Positions 18,907-28,058 of a stretch of DNA of 64,000 nt are shown here, in pieces. The stretch covers positions 1,798,001-1,862,000 of the forward strand of contig CBDAUF010000001.1 of the NCBI GenBank assembly GCA_965200535.1. Reading direction: 5' to 3'. Below the pieces are notes generated by a model. That model made no database searches. It saw only the letters and a list, made by a program, of their open reading frames with translations, and had not been told where the DNA came from. Position numbers and translations under genes: made by a program. Position 1 is the stretch's first letter, and each line of letters begins with the position of its first letter. This DNA is from MPNO01 sp965200535. GTDB lineage: Bacteria; Pseudomonadota; Alphaproteobacteria; MPNO01.

Positions 18907-18930
18907 AAAAAAAGCGGGCAGCAAGCCCAC
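18907..18930 (-). terminator. Rho-independent terminator after trmB
   Basis: On the minus strand, GTGGGC (18930-18925), a 5-base loop and GCCCGC (18919-18914) form a hairpin (one G-U pair) followed directly by seven T residues (18913-18907). It lies between the end of trmB and rimP, so it separates the miaB-trmB unit from the rimP-pnp unit. Confidence 0.8.
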
Positions 18931-19007
18931 TTTCTTCTTGTCCCGCGGTTCCCGTTCCGCGCGCTCTTACAAGCCGAGGCGGAAGATACGGCCTCGCCGC
19001 CCGGTTT

Positions 19008-19748
19008 TCAAGCGTCCTGTCCCCCCGGTCCCGCGTCCGGCCCGACTGCATCCGCGCCGCGCGGCAGCCTGCGGTAGCGGAGATAGGCGCACCGCCTGCC
19101 CTGTTCGAGGGCTTTCGCCTCGTAGCGCGTCGCCGGCCAGTCGGGCGGGCGGGAACGCCAGTCGGACGGCCTCCGCGCGGTCCATGCGAACGCCCCCGAC
19201 GCCCGCAGCCGGGCGAGCATCCAGACCAGATAGTCGCGGTCGTCGGTCGCCAGGCGCAACTCCGCCCCGTCGCGCATGACCGCGGCGAGGCGCGCCAGCA
19301 CCGGGGCGGAGACGAAGCGGCGCTTGTGATGGCGGGTCTTGGGCCACGGATCGGGGAACAGGACGAAGACCCGCGCGATCGAGGCCGGGGCGAGACGGTC
19401 GATCAGCAGCCGTGCGTCGTCGCGCCACAGGCGGACATTGTCGAGCCCGGCGTCGCACAGGCCGCGCGCCAGCTGCACCGCCCCGGTCACGTAGGGCTCG
19501 CAGCCGATCATCCCGACCCCGCGGTTGGCCGCCGCCTGCGCCAGCAGGTGCTCGCCCGCCCCGAAACCGACCTCGAGCCACACCTCGCGCACCGGCCGGC
19601 CGAACAGGGCGGCCGGATCGACGGCCGGCGGCGCGGCGTCGAGCGCGATCTCGAGGCGCGGCACGATCGTCTCGAGCAGGGCCTGCTGCCCGCTCCTGAG
19701 CCTGCGCCCGCGGCGGCGGCCGTAGAGGATGCGCTGCGTTTCCGCCAC
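19008..19748 (-). CDS. trmB: tRNA (guanine(46)-N7)-methyltransferase
   Basis: TrmB methylates G46 in the tRNA variable loop using S-adenosylmethionine. The 246-residue protein shows the SAM-binding LEVGFGAGEHLL and the TrmB-specific FPDPWPKTRHHKRRFV. Placement directly after metK, the SAM synthase, is conserved in alphaproteobacteria. It is the last gene of its unit, before the terminator at 18907-18930. Confidence 0.96.
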   Translation of the reverse strand: MAETQRILYGRRRGRRLRSGQQALLETIVPRLEIALDAAPPAVDPAALFGRPVREVWLEVGFGAGEHLLAQAAANRGVGMIGCEPYVTGAVQLARGLCDAGLDNVRLWRDDARLLIDRLAPASIARVFVLFPDPWPKTRHHKRRFVSAPVLARLAAVMRDGAELRLATDDRDYLVWMLARLRASGAFAWTARRPSDWRSRPPDWPATRYEAKALEQGRRCAYLRYRRLPRGADAVGPDAGPGGQDA

Positions 19749-19809
19749 CGCCCCGGCAGCCTCCCTTGCCCTCGCCGCCTCCGTTGCCGCCGCGGCGGGG
19801 CGCCGCCGC

Positions 19810-20973
19810 CTACGTCAGGGCGCTCTTGAGATCCTCGGCCAGATCGAGTTTCTCCCACGAGAAGCCGCCGTCGGGTTCGGGATCGCGTCCGAAATGGCCG
19901 TAGGCCGCGGTCCGGGCGTAAATCGGCCGCAGCAGCCGGAGCCGCTCGCGGATACCGCGCGGCGACAGGTCGATGACCTCTTGGACCGCCCCGGCGATCT
20001 TCTCCTCGTCCACCGCCGCGGTGCCCTCGGTGTTGATGTAGACCGAGAGCGGCTTGGCAACCCCGATGGCATAGGAGACCTGGATCGTGCAGCGCCGCGC
20101 GAGTCCGGCGGCAACGACGTTCTTGGCCACGTAGCGCGCGGCGTAGGCGGCCGAGCGGTCCACCTTGCTCGGATCCTTGCCGGAGAACGCGCCGCCGCCG
20201 TGCGGCGCCGCGCCGCCGTAGGTGTCGACGACGATCTTGCGTCCGGTGAGGCCGCAGTCGCCGTCGGGCCCGCCGATGACGAAACGCCCGGTCGGGTTGA
20301 CGTAGAATTCCTCCTCCGGGCACATCCAGCCGTCGGGGAGGACCGCCAGCACGTGCGGGCGCACCAGTTCGCGCACCGCGTCCTGGTCGAGGGCCGCGTC
20401 GTGCTGCGTGGACACCACCACCGAGGTTGCCGCCACCGGGCGTCCGTCGCGGTAGAGCAGGGAGACCTGGCTCTTGGAATCGGGGCCGAAGCCGTCCACC
20501 GCGCCGGCCCGGCGCGCCTCGGCGATCGACCGCAGGATGGCATGCGCATAATGCAGCGGAGCGGGCATCAACGACGGCGTCTCGTCGCAGGCGAAGCCGA
20601 ACATGATGCCCTGGTCGCCGGCGCCCTGGTCCTTGTTGCCCGAGGCGTCGACGCCCTGGGCGATGTCGGTCGACTGCGCGTGCAGGTAGACCGCGACCTC
20701 GGCGTCGCGCCAGTGGAACCCTTCCTGCTCGTAGCCGATGTCGCGCACCGCCGCGCGGGCGACCTCCTCCATGCTCGGGGGGTCCAGCGGGCCGCGCACC
20801 TCGCCCGCGACGACGATGCGGTTGGTCGTGGTCAGCGTCTCGCAGGCGACCCGGGAGTCCGGATCGGCCGCCAGATAGGCGTCGACCACCGCATCGGAAA
20901 TGCGGTCGCTGACCTTGTCCGGATGCCCTTCGGACACCGATTCACTGGTGAAGACGAAGTCCTGATTCTGCAC
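19810..20973 (-). CDS. metK: S-adenosylmethionine synthase
   Basis: MetK makes SAM from methionine and ATP. The 387 residues include FTSESVSEGHPDKVSDRISD, the loop GAGDQGIMFGFACDET, and GGGAFSGKDPSKVDRSAAY. Length is normal for the family. I looked for a SAM riboswitch in the 91 bp before the start and saw no recognisable one. It follows the XRE regulator gene in the same orientation. Confidence 0.98.
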   Translation of the reverse strand: MQNQDFVFTSESVSEGHPDKVSDRISDAVVDAYLAADPDSRVACETLTTTNRIVVAGEVRGPLDPPSMEEVARAAVRDIGYEQEGFHWRDAEVAVYLHAQSTDIAQGVDASGNKDQGAGDQGIMFGFACDETPSLMPAPLHYAHAILRSIAEARRAGAVDGFGPDSKSQVSLLYRDGRPVAATSVVVSTQHDAALDQDAVRELVRPHVLAVLPDGWMCPEEEFYVNPTGRFVIGGPDGDCGLTGRKIVVDTYGGAAPHGGGAFSGKDPSKVDRSAAYAARYVAKNVVAAGLARRCTIQVSYAIGVAKPLSVYINTEGTAAVDEEKIAGAVQEVIDLSPRGIRERLRLLRPIYARTAAYGHFGRDPEPDGGFSWEKLDLAEDLKSALT

Positions 20974-21064
20974 GCGTTGGCCCCTTCCGATTCCGGTACG
21001 CCCCGTTGTCGCAGGGTCTCGGGCGCGCCGTCAACCGGGCGGTGCTCCGGGGGAGGGCGGCCGG

Positions 21065-21568
21065 TCAGTTCTCCGGTCCGGAACTGTTGCCGTTTCCGAT
21101 CTCGGCGACCGCTTTGATGAGGTCGAAGAGCCGGCGCCGGACGCGCGGATCGGCAATCCGGTAGTAAGCGCGGACCAGTTCCAGCGTCTCGCGCCGGGAG
21201 AACGGGTCATCCACGAATGGGCCGGAGGAGTCGCCGAAACCGGGCGGCACGATTCCTACTCCGTCTTCCGCCGATTCTTCCGGCAGTTCCTCGTAGAAGA
21301 ACGAGACCGGGACATCGAGAACGCGGCCGATCTGGTACAGACGGCTGGCGCTGATCCGGTTGGCTCCGCGTTCGTATTTTTGCACCTGCTGGAAGGTGAG
21401 GCCGAGCGCTTCGCCCAGCCGTTCCTGGCTCATGCCGAGGAGGGTGCGCCGCATGCGGACCCTGCTGCCGACGTGGCTGTCGATCGCGTTAGACCGCCCG
21501 CGGCGGCCCCGCGATGCCGAAATACGATTCTCCAAAACGGTCATCTCGAAATCCGGTTCTTGCCGCAT
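21065..21568 (-). CDS. XRE-family transcriptional regulator
   Basis: This 167-residue protein has a Cro/CI-type helix-turn-helix (VGSRVRMRRTLLGMSQERLG, then TFQQVQKYERGANRISASRL), followed by a region ending in a helical motif (LELVRAYYRIADPRVRRRLFDLI). This regulator type lies between lnt and metK in many alphaproteobacteria and is probably autoregulatory. Palindromes at 21618-21634 and 21685-21702, just upstream, are candidate operators. Start at 21568 or 21544 (both ATG) cannot be decided from ribosome binding sites. Confidence 0.88.
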   Translation of the reverse strand: MRQEPDFEMTVLENRISASRGRRGRSNAIDSHVGSRVRMRRTLLGMSQERLGEALGLTFQQVQKYERGANRISASRLYQIGRVLDVPVSFFYEELPEESAEDGVGIVPPGFGDSSGPFVDDPFSRRETLELVRAYYRIADPRVRRRLFDLIKAVAEIGNGNSSGPEN

Positions 21569-21584
21569 TGAGTGCACTACCGCC

Positions 21585-21702
21585 TGCAATGTACGACCAA
21601 AAAATCTTCTACCGTCACTTGCAGGTCGTAAGTCTACTCTTGAATCCGGCCAGCCCAAGCGACGAATAGGAAAAGTCCATACAAGACTTGCAACCGTAAG
21701 TC
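21585..21702 (-). promoter_or_regulatory. Putative operator array before the XRE gene
   Basis: Within a locally AT-rich 130-bp gap two similar palindromes occur: ACTTGC-N5-GTAAGT (21618-21634) and GACTTGC-N4-GTAAGTC (21685-21702). A weaker third copy (TGCAATGTACGA) lies near 21588. The arrangement is what a dimeric XRE repressor would bind at its own promoter. This is pattern-based inference. Confidence 0.5.
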
Positions 21703-21732
21703 CATGTTCGCTGCCCGCCGGTGGAAAACCGG

Positions 21733-23331
21733 CTACCCGGTTCGGCGCGATTTCTCGCGGCGCGCCAGGACGAGGCCGGCGGCGGCAAGCGCGAGGACAG
21801 CGAGCAGCGGCGCGTGGCCCCAGCGCGCGAACGGCGTGGGCCGCGGCAGGGCCGCCGGCAGCGCCGCCTCGAGCACCCCGGCGCGGCCGAGACCGAGGCG
21901 TTCGACGATCCGCCCGTAGGGGTCGATCACCGCGGAAATCCCGGAGTTCGCCGCCCTGACCACCGGCAGCCCCTGCTCGACGGCGCGCGCGCGCGCCGCA
22001 GCCAGATGCTGGTAGGGGCCGGCGCTGTCGCCGAACCAGCCGTCGTTGGTGACGTTGAAGAGCCATTGCGGCCGGTCGCCGCGGTCGGCGACCCGTCCGG
22101 GAAAGATGATCTCGTAGCAGATCAGCGGGCTGAAGGCGGGCAGTCCCGGCACGCGCAGGGTGCGCGGGCCGGTGCCGCGGCTGAAGTCGAAACGCGCCGC
22201 GGCCACCCGGGCAAAGCCGATCACCGCGCGCAGCGGCACGTATTCGCCGAACGGCACCAGATGCACCTTGTCGTAGGTCGCGACGATCCTCCCCGCGCGG
22301 TCGACCACGGCCAGGCTGTTCCACACCTGCAGCGGGAGGACCCCGGACGGGGTTGCGCGCAGCGCGCCGGCGAGCACCAGCCCGCCCTCGGGCACCGCCC
22401 CGGAGATCGCCCTCACCGCCCAGGGGGCGCGGGAGAGGGCAAACCCGATCGCCGTCTCCGGCCACAGGAAGTGGGTGATCCCCGCGCCGCGGGCGGCGTG
22501 CGTCATCTCCAGGTGCCGGATGAAGTGGTCGCGGCGCAGCTCGGCCCGGACCTTTTCCCGCTGCGGGATGGCGGGCTGGACGATGCCGAGCCTGATTCCG
22601 GGATGCGCGGCGGTCTCGGCCCCGGCGAGGCGCAGCGCGCCGGCGCCCCAGAGCAGGGCGAGGACGGCCGGCGCGCCGACCGCGGCGGCCAGCGCGTCGC
22701 GCCCGCCGGCGGCGGTGAGCGCCGGCAGGGCGGCGAGCGCGACCGTCGCCAATCCGAGCCCGTGTATGCCGACGAGTGCCGCCGGCTGCAGCATCGCCGG
22801 GATGTCCGACCAGATCGACCCGATCGGGTTCCACGGGAAACCGGTGAAGGCGATTCCGCGCAGCATCTCGAACAGCGTCCAGGCAACTGCCAGCGCGGCG
22901 ATGCGCGGCCAGCCCGGCCGCACCGCGCGGGCGAAGACGGCGGCCAGCCCGGGAAACACCGCGAGATAGGCGGCAGGCGCGACCAGCGCCGGCGGGATCA
23001 GCCAGGCGTAGCGGTCCGGCTCGACCAGGAGGGCATTGGAGATCCAGTAGGTGCCGGCCATGAAGTGGCCGAGGCCGAACCACCAGCCGACGGCGAAGGC
23101 GGCGCGCCGGGTCGCGGTCCCGTCGATCTGCCAGACCAGCACCGGGAGCGCCGCGAAGAGCGCCGGGAACAGCCCGACGGGCGGCAGCGCCAGCGCCGAG
23201 ACGAGGCCGGACAGGAACGCGACCGGCGGCCGCCGCCAGCCCCGCAGCCCGGCAACCGCGGCAGCGGCGCGGGCAAGGCGGGAAGGCGGCGGGCGGTTCG
23301 CGGTCAGCCGGTCGCCGGCGGCGGTCGGCAT
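21733..23331 (-). CDS. lnt: Apolipoprotein N-acyltransferase
   Basis: Lnt adds the third acyl chain to lipoproteins at the periplasmic face of the inner membrane. The 532-residue protein has six or more N-terminal membrane segments and then a nitrilase-like domain with the Glu-Lys-Cys triad in WPETAIGF, YDKVHLVPFGEYVP and CYEIIFPG. Start ATG at 23331 overlaps the corC stop by 28 nt. The gene order corC-lnt is conserved and suggests coupled expression. Confidence 0.96.
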   Translation of the reverse strand: MPTAAGDRLTANRPPPSRLARAAAAVAGLRGWRRPPVAFLSGLVSALALPPVGLFPALFAALPVLVWQIDGTATRRAAFAVGWWFGLGHFMAGTYWISNALLVEPDRYAWLIPPALVAPAAYLAVFPGLAAVFARAVRPGWPRIAALAVAWTLFEMLRGIAFTGFPWNPIGSIWSDIPAMLQPAALVGIHGLGLATVALAALPALTAAGGRDALAAAVGAPAVLALLWGAGALRLAGAETAAHPGIRLGIVQPAIPQREKVRAELRRDHFIRHLEMTHAARGAGITHFLWPETAIGFALSRAPWAVRAISGAVPEGGLVLAGALRATPSGVLPLQVWNSLAVVDRAGRIVATYDKVHLVPFGEYVPLRAVIGFARVAAARFDFSRGTGPRTLRVPGLPAFSPLICYEIIFPGRVADRGDRPQWLFNVTNDGWFGDSAGPYQHLAAARARAVEQGLPVVRAANSGISAVIDPYGRIVERLGLGRAGVLEAALPAALPRPTPFARWGHAPLLAVLALAAAGLVLARREKSRRTG

Positions 23332-24209
23332 ACCCGGAGTCGCTTTATGCGCCGCGGGTCGGCGTCGAGGACCTCGAACTCGGCGCCCGAGGGATGGCGG
23401 ATCACCTCGCCGCGCGAGGGAACCCGCCCGGCGAGCGAGAACACCAGCCCGCCGAGCGTGTCGATGTCGGCCTGCTGGTCGGCCGGCGCGAGCGGCGCGC
23501 CGATGCGCGATTCGAAGTCGGCGATTTCGACCCGCGCGTCGGCCTCGATGGAGCCGTCGGCGCGGTCGGACATCATCGGCGCGATCTCGGAGTCGTGCTC
23601 GTCCTGGATCTCGCCGACGATTTCCTCGACCAGGTCCTCGATGGTCACCAGCCCGTCGGTGCCGCCGAACTCGTCCACCACCAGCGCCATGTGGATGCGG
23701 TTGACCCGCATCTGGAGCAGCAGTTCGAGGATCGGCATCGACGGCGCGACGAACAGGATGCGGCGCAGGATGGCGGGGATGGCGAACGCCTCGCCGCGGC
23801 CGTGCCACGCCACGACGTCCTTGATGTGGACCATGCCGACGGCGTCGTCGAGCGTCTCGCGGTAGACCGGCATCCGGGAGTGGGCGGCGCCGCTCATCAG
23901 CGACACCAGCTCGTCGAGCGGGGTGTCGATCTCGACGCCGATGATGTCCGCCCGCGGCACCATCACGTCGCGCGCGGCGAGGTCGCGCAGCTTGAGCACG
24001 TTGCGCAGGAAGACGATCTCCTCGCCCGCCTCGCTGTTCTCCGTGTCCTCCTGCTCGATCAGTTCCTCGATCGTGTCGCGCAGCGACTCGCCGCCGTTGC
24101 GATTGCCGAGCAGGCGCTTCAGCCAGGGCCGCAGCCCGCGCGGCTGCGCTGCCCGGTCGGGGTTGGCCCCGCCGCCGCGGGGCCTGCCGGGTTCAGAGGG
24201 GTCGTTCAT
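23304..24209 (-). CDS. Hemolysin/CorC family CBS-domain protein
   Basis: This 301-residue CorC/HlyC-type protein lacks membrane segments. It has an N-terminal linker, two CBS domains (ARDVMVPRADIIGVEIDTPL; then PSMPILELLLQMRVNRIHMA) with VVDEFGGTDGLVTIEDLVEE between, and a C-terminal CorC domain (IDTLGGLVFSLAGRVPSRGE). CorC is implicated in Mg/Co efflux and membrane integrity; the exact role is unsettled. It overlaps ybeY upstream by 17 nt and lnt downstream by 28 nt. Confidence 0.93.
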   Translation of the reverse strand: MNDPSEPGRPRGGGANPDRAAQPRGLRPWLKRLLGNRNGGESLRDTIEELIEQEDTENSEAGEEIVFLRNVLKLRDLAARDVMVPRADIIGVEIDTPLDELVSLMSGAAHSRMPVYRETLDDAVGMVHIKDVVAWHGRGEAFAIPAILRRILFVAPSMPILELLLQMRVNRIHMALVVDEFGGTDGLVTIEDLVEEIVGEIQDEHDSEIAPMMSDRADGSIEADARVEIADFESRIGAPLAPADQQADIDTLGGLVFSLAGRVPSRGEVIRHPSGAEFEVLDADPRRIKRLRVCRPPPATG

Positions 24210-24717
24210 CGTCTCGCGGAGCGGCGGCGGCGCAGTAGGGGTCGGCGACGCCGAGCCGCTCCAGGATCTCCGTCTCCATCGCTTCCATGCGCGCTGCGTC
24301 GCGGTCGGTCTCGTGGTCGTAACCCAGCAGATGCAGCAGCCCGTGGACCACCAGATGCTGGAGATGGTGGGCGAGCGGCCTGCCCGCCTGCGCCGCGTCG
24401 CGGGCGCTGGTCTCGTAGGCGACCACGATGTCGCCCAGCATCGCCGGCGGCGCTCCGGGGCCGGCGGCGGGGGACTCGCCGCCGGCGAAGGACAGCACGT
24501 CGGTCGGCCGGTCGATGCCGCGGTAGCGGGCGTTGAGCCGCGCCGCCTCGGCATCGTCGGCGAGCGCGATGCCGATTTCCACCGGCCGGCCTGCGCCGCC
24601 GTCGGGGCCGGCGAATGTCCACGCCGCAGCGACCGCCCGGCGGCAGAGCCGCGGCGCATCGTCGAGCGTCTCGAGCCAGCCCGGACAGCGCACCTGTATG
24701 CCGGTGTCGGCGCTCAC
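24193..24717 (-). CDS. ybeY: Endoribonuclease / rRNA maturation factor YbeY
   Basis: YbeY is a zinc-dependent RNase involved in 16S rRNA 3'-end processing and ribosome quality control. The diagnostic metal motif HGLLHLLGYDH is present, with RYRGIDRPTDVLSFAGGE before it. The start is the GTG at 24717, which overlaps the phoH stop as GTGA; that gives 174 residues, normal for the family with a short N-terminal extension. Confidence 0.95.
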   Translation of the reverse strand: MSADTGIQVRCPGWLETLDDAPRLCRRAVAAAWTFAGPDGGAGRPVEIGIALADDAEAARLNARYRGIDRPTDVLSFAGGESPAAGPGAPPAMLGDIVVAYETSARDAAQAGRPLAHHLQHLVVHGLLHLLGYDHETDRDAARMEAMETEILERLGVADPYCAAAAPRDDERPL

Positions 24718-25736
24718 CGGCCCCGGCCTCCCCCGTCCGGAGCGGCCTTGCGGGCCGGGTCGTCGTAGGCCTGCACGATGTGCACCACCAGCCCGTGGCG
24801 GACGACGTCGGTGTCGTCGAACGCGATCACCTGCACCCCCGAGACGCCGCCCACGGTCTCCACCGCGTGCGCGAGGCCGGAGGTCACGCCGGGCGGCAGG
24901 TCGACCTGGCTCAGGTCGCCGGTGACCGCCATGCGCGCGTTCTCGCCGAGCCGGGTGAGAAACATCTTCATCTGCACCCGGGTGGCGTTCTGCGCCTCGT
25001 CGAGAATGACGAAGGCGTTGGCGAGGGTGCGGCCGCGCATGAAGGCGAGCGGCGCGATCTCGATCTGGCCGGCGTCGAGCCTCCTCGCCACCTGGTCGTG
25101 GTGCATGGTGTCGTAGAGCGCGTCGTAGAGCGGCCGCAGATAGGGATCCACCTTGTCGCGCATGTCGCCGGGAAGGAAGCCGAGCCGTTCGCCCGCCTCC
25201 ACCGCCGGGCGCGACAGGACGATCCGGTCGACCGCGCCGCAGGTGAGCATGGCGACCGCCTGCGCCACCGCGAGGTAGGTCTTGCCGGTGCCCGCCGGGC
25301 CGATGCCGAAGACGAGATCGGCCTCGCGCAGCGCCGCCATGTAGCGAAGCTGGCCGGCGGAGCGCGCGGTGACGTGGCGCCGCGGGGTGTGGATCGCCGC
25401 CGTCCCGGCGGGATCGGCGGCGCCGGCGCACCCGTCGACGGCGCCCTCGGCGAGCCGGATCGCTGCGTCCACCTCGGCCTGGTCCACGCCCAGCCCCTGC
25501 TCCAGCCGGCCGTAGAGGGCGGCGAGCGCGGTGCGGGCGATGCGCGCCTGCCCCTCGGGCCCCCTGATCGCCACGGTGTTGCCGCGCGAGGACAGGGAGA
25601 TGCCGAGCCGCTGCTCGACCCGGGCGAGGTTGCGGTCGAACTCGCCGTAGAGCAGGGGCAGCAGCGCGTTGTCGTCGAAGCTGATGCGCAGGTCTCCGGG
25701 CGCCGCCGCGGCGATGTCTGGGCTGTCGGCGGTCAA
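24714..25736 (-). CDS. phoH: PhoH-like ATPase
   Basis: This 340-residue PhoH/PhoL-type ATPase usually lies with ybeY and is thought to act in RNA metabolism. Walker A GPAGTGKT is at 146-153, the Walker B region is AFVILDEAQNAT, and an N-terminal KH-like segment precedes them. The start is the TTG at 25736, sharing TTGA with the miaB stop. Starting there keeps the conserved ISFDDNALLPLLYGEFDRNL block and no better start exists. Confidence 0.95.
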   Translation of the reverse strand: MTADSPDIAAAAPGDLRISFDDNALLPLLYGEFDRNLARVEQRLGISLSSRGNTVAIRGPEGQARIARTALAALYGRLEQGLGVDQAEVDAAIRLAEGAVDGCAGAADPAGTAAIHTPRRHVTARSAGQLRYMAALREADLVFGIGPAGTGKTYLAVAQAVAMLTCGAVDRIVLSRPAVEAGERLGFLPGDMRDKVDPYLRPLYDALYDTMHHDQVARRLDAGQIEIAPLAFMRGRTLANAFVILDEAQNATRVQMKMFLTRLGENARMAVTGDLSQVDLPPGVTSGLAHAVETVGGVSGVQVIAFDDTDVVRHGLVVHIVQAYDDPARKAAPDGGGRGR

Positions 25737-27106
25737 GCGGTCATGCGCCTTTCGGGGACGGCGGCGGGCGGCGCCGGTGCGAGCGCGCCGGCGAGCGAGT
25801 TGGCGTGCACCGCGGTGACGACGACATCGCGGATCTCGCCGACCAGCAGCTCCGGATCCGCGCAGGCGGCGTGCACCGCCTGCATCCACGGCGTCCGTCC
25901 GGCCGCCTGGCGCGGCCTGCGCCCCGGGCGGTCGAACAGCACCGGCATCGTGCGTCCGACGGAGCGCCGGTTGAAGCCGCGCTTCTGGGCGTCGAGCAGC
26001 TCCTGGAGCCGGGCGAGCCTTTCGGCCTTGCAGGCTTCGTCGACCTGTCCGGCCGCGGCCGCTGCGGGGGTTCCCGGCCGCGGGCTGTACTTGAACGAAT
26101 AGGCCTGGGCGTAGCCGACCGCGCGGACCAGCGCCATCGTCGCCTCGAAGTCGTCCCCGCTCTCGCCCGGATAGCCGACGATGAAGTCGGACGACAGGGC
26201 GATGTCCGGCCGCGCGGCGCGCAGCCGGTCCACCAGGGCGCGATAGGCGTCCGCCGTGTGGCGCCGGCCCATCGCCGCGAGGACCCTGTCAGATCCCGAC
26301 TGCACCGGCAGGTGGAGCCACGGCATCAGCGCCGGCACCTCGCCGTGGGCGGCGATCAGGTCGTCGTCCATGTCGCAGGGATGCGAGGTGGTGTAGCGAA
26401 GCCGTGCCAGCCCGGGGAGGCCGGCGAGCGCGCGGAGCAGCCGGCCGAGCCCCCATTCCCCGCCGCCCGCGGGGGCCGCGCCGTGATAGGCGTTGACGTT
26501 CTGCCCGAGCAGGGTGATCTCGCGCGCGCCGCGTTCGACCAGGCGCCGCGCCTCGGCGAGGACGGCGGCGGCGGGGCGCGAATATTCCGCCCCCCTGGTG
26601 TAGGGGACGACGCAGAACCCGCAGAACTTGTCGCAGCCCTCCTGCACCGTCAGGAACGCCGCCGGGCCCTGGCCCGCGCCCTCTTCCGGCAGCCGGTCGA
26701 ACTTGGAATCGGGCGGAAAGTCGATGTCCAGAAGGCCGCGCTCGCCGGCGCGCGCGCGGCGCACCAGGTCGGGCAGGCGGTGGTAGGTCTGCGGCCCGAC
26801 CACGACGTCGACCCACGGCGCGCGGCGCATGATCTCCGCCCCCTCGGCCTGGGCGACGCAGCCGGCGACAACGACGACCGGCGCGCCGCCGCAGTCCCGG
26901 CCGCGGGCGCGCAGCCGGCCAAGATCGGAAAACAGCTTTTCCGCAGCCTTCTCGCGGATGTGACAGGTGTTGAGGATCGTCACCTCGGCATCGTCGGCGG
27001 ACTCGGTGCGTGCATAGCCGTCGACCGCCATGGCGTCGGCCATCCGGCCGGCGTCATAGACGTTCATCTGGCATCCGTAACTCTTGATAAAGAGCCGCTT
27101 CGCCAA
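25733..27106 (-). CDS. miaB: tRNA-2-methylthio-N6-dimethylallyladenosine synthase MiaB
   Basis: This radical-SAM methylthiotransferase modifies i6A37 of tRNA. The 457-residue protein has the N-terminal 4Fe-4S cysteines C12, C48 and C83 and the radical-SAM triad CDKFCGFC (C158, C162, C165), followed by a C-terminal TRAM domain. It heads the conserved miaB-phoH-ybeY-corC-lnt series, 58 bp after the plsC-type gene. Confidence 0.97.
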   Translation of the reverse strand: MAKRLFIKSYGCQMNVYDAGRMADAMAVDGYARTESADDAEVTILNTCHIREKAAEKLFSDLGRLRARGRDCGGAPVVVVAGCVAQAEGAEIMRRAPWVDVVVGPQTYHRLPDLVRRARAGERGLLDIDFPPDSKFDRLPEEGAGQGPAAFLTVQEGCDKFCGFCVVPYTRGAEYSRPAAAVLAEARRLVERGAREITLLGQNVNAYHGAAPAGGGEWGLGRLLRALAGLPGLARLRYTTSHPCDMDDDLIAAHGEVPALMPWLHLPVQSGSDRVLAAMGRRHTADAYRALVDRLRAARPDIALSSDFIVGYPGESGDDFEATMALVRAVGYAQAYSFKYSPRPGTPAAAAAGQVDEACKAERLARLQELLDAQKRGFNRRSVGRTMPVLFDRPGRRPRQAAGRTPWMQAVHAACADPELLVGEIRDVVVTAVHANSLAGALAPAPPAAVPERRMTA

Positions 27107-27163
27107 GGCTTCGACCCCGATCCCGCGCCGCAGGTCTGGAAGCTAGCACGAGGCCCGGGCAAG

Positions 27164-28051
27164 TCAAGAAACCGCCTCCGGCGCCGGTTCGTCGACGCCG
27201 TCCGGGGCTTCCTCGTCGCGCTCGTCCGCGGCCTGGCCGCCCGCGCCGCTCCTCGCGCCCGCGCCCGGTCCGTCGATGCGCCCCGCATTGGCCCGCGACA
27301 CCCCGGCAGCGACGACCGCCCGGCAGTGCTCGGAAAGCGCCCGGCGCGTGGCGAAGGACTCATAGGCGACTTCCGGATGAAAGATCACCTCGACGGTGAT
27401 CCGGCCGAGCCCGAGCAGGGCGAAGGCGTGGGAGGCCATCGACATGTCGCCGTACCAGGCGACGAACGGCTTCAGGCCGCGGCCGAGTGGCATGCCGTCG
27501 AGCCGGGTGTAGGCGATCGAGACCGGCTGGATGGCCACCGCCGCATCGCCGTCGCCGGTCCTCGCGGCGGCGAACAATGCGCTCTTGAAGGGGAGCACGC
27601 GCATCCCGTCCGACGTCGTGCCCTCGGCGAACAGCACCAGGTCGTCGCCCTTCTCGAAGCGGCCGCGGATGGTCTCGCGCTGGGTCCGGGCGGCGCGGCC
27701 GCGGCGCTCGATGAAGACCGAGCGCTGCAGCCGCGCGAGGCTGCCGAAGAGCGGCCATGAGGCGACCTCCGCCTTGGCGATGAAGGAGACCGGGATCACC
27801 GAGGCAAGCACCGCGATGTCGGCATAGGAGGTGTGGTTGGCGACGAAGAGGACGGGGTGCGCCGTCGAGCGGTCGCCGCGGACCCGCACGTCGAAGCCGA
27901 AAATCCGGCAGCTCAGCCGGTGATAGAAGACCGGCAGGGTCGCCGCCAGGCGCCAGCCGAAGGCGACCGCGACCGCCTGTAGCGGCATCAGCGGCAGGGT
28001 GAGCGCGAGGTAAACAAGGATCCTGGCGACGGCGCGCAGCGGCGAGACCAT
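27164..28051 (-). CDS. 1-acyl-sn-glycerol-3-phosphate acyltransferase-like (PlsC/OlsA)
   Basis: This 295-residue membrane-associated acyltransferase has an N-terminal hydrophobic helix, the catalytic HX4D motif in NHTSYADI and the substrate block LFAEGTTSDGMRVLPFK. It begins 7 bp after an OlsB-like gene. In alphaproteobacteria that pair makes ornithine lipids, OlsB attaching the 3-hydroxyacyl chain and OlsA the second chain. An OlsA role is therefore likely but not certain; a PlsC-type phosphatidate role is the alternative. The C-terminal tail is Ala/Asp/Glu-rich and unconserved. Confidence 0.85.
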   Translation of the reverse strand: MVSPLRAVARILVYLALTLPLMPLQAVAVAFGWRLAATLPVFYHRLSCRIFGFDVRVRGDRSTAHPVLFVANHTSYADIAVLASVIPVSFIAKAEVASWPLFGSLARLQRSVFIERRGRAARTQRETIRGRFEKGDDLVLFAEGTTSDGMRVLPFKSALFAAARTGDGDAAVAIQPVSIAYTRLDGMPLGRGLKPFVAWYGDMSMASHAFALLGLGRITVEVIFHPEVAYESFATRRALSEHCRAVVAAGVSRANAGRIDGPGAGARSGAGGQAADERDEEAPDGVDEPAPEAVS

Positions 28052-28058
28052 CTTGCGG

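Noticed and set aside
20974..21064. A possible SAM riboswitch before metK
   Set aside because: I could not fit the conserved SAM-II, SAM-V or SAM/SAH core sequences to this 91-bp gap.
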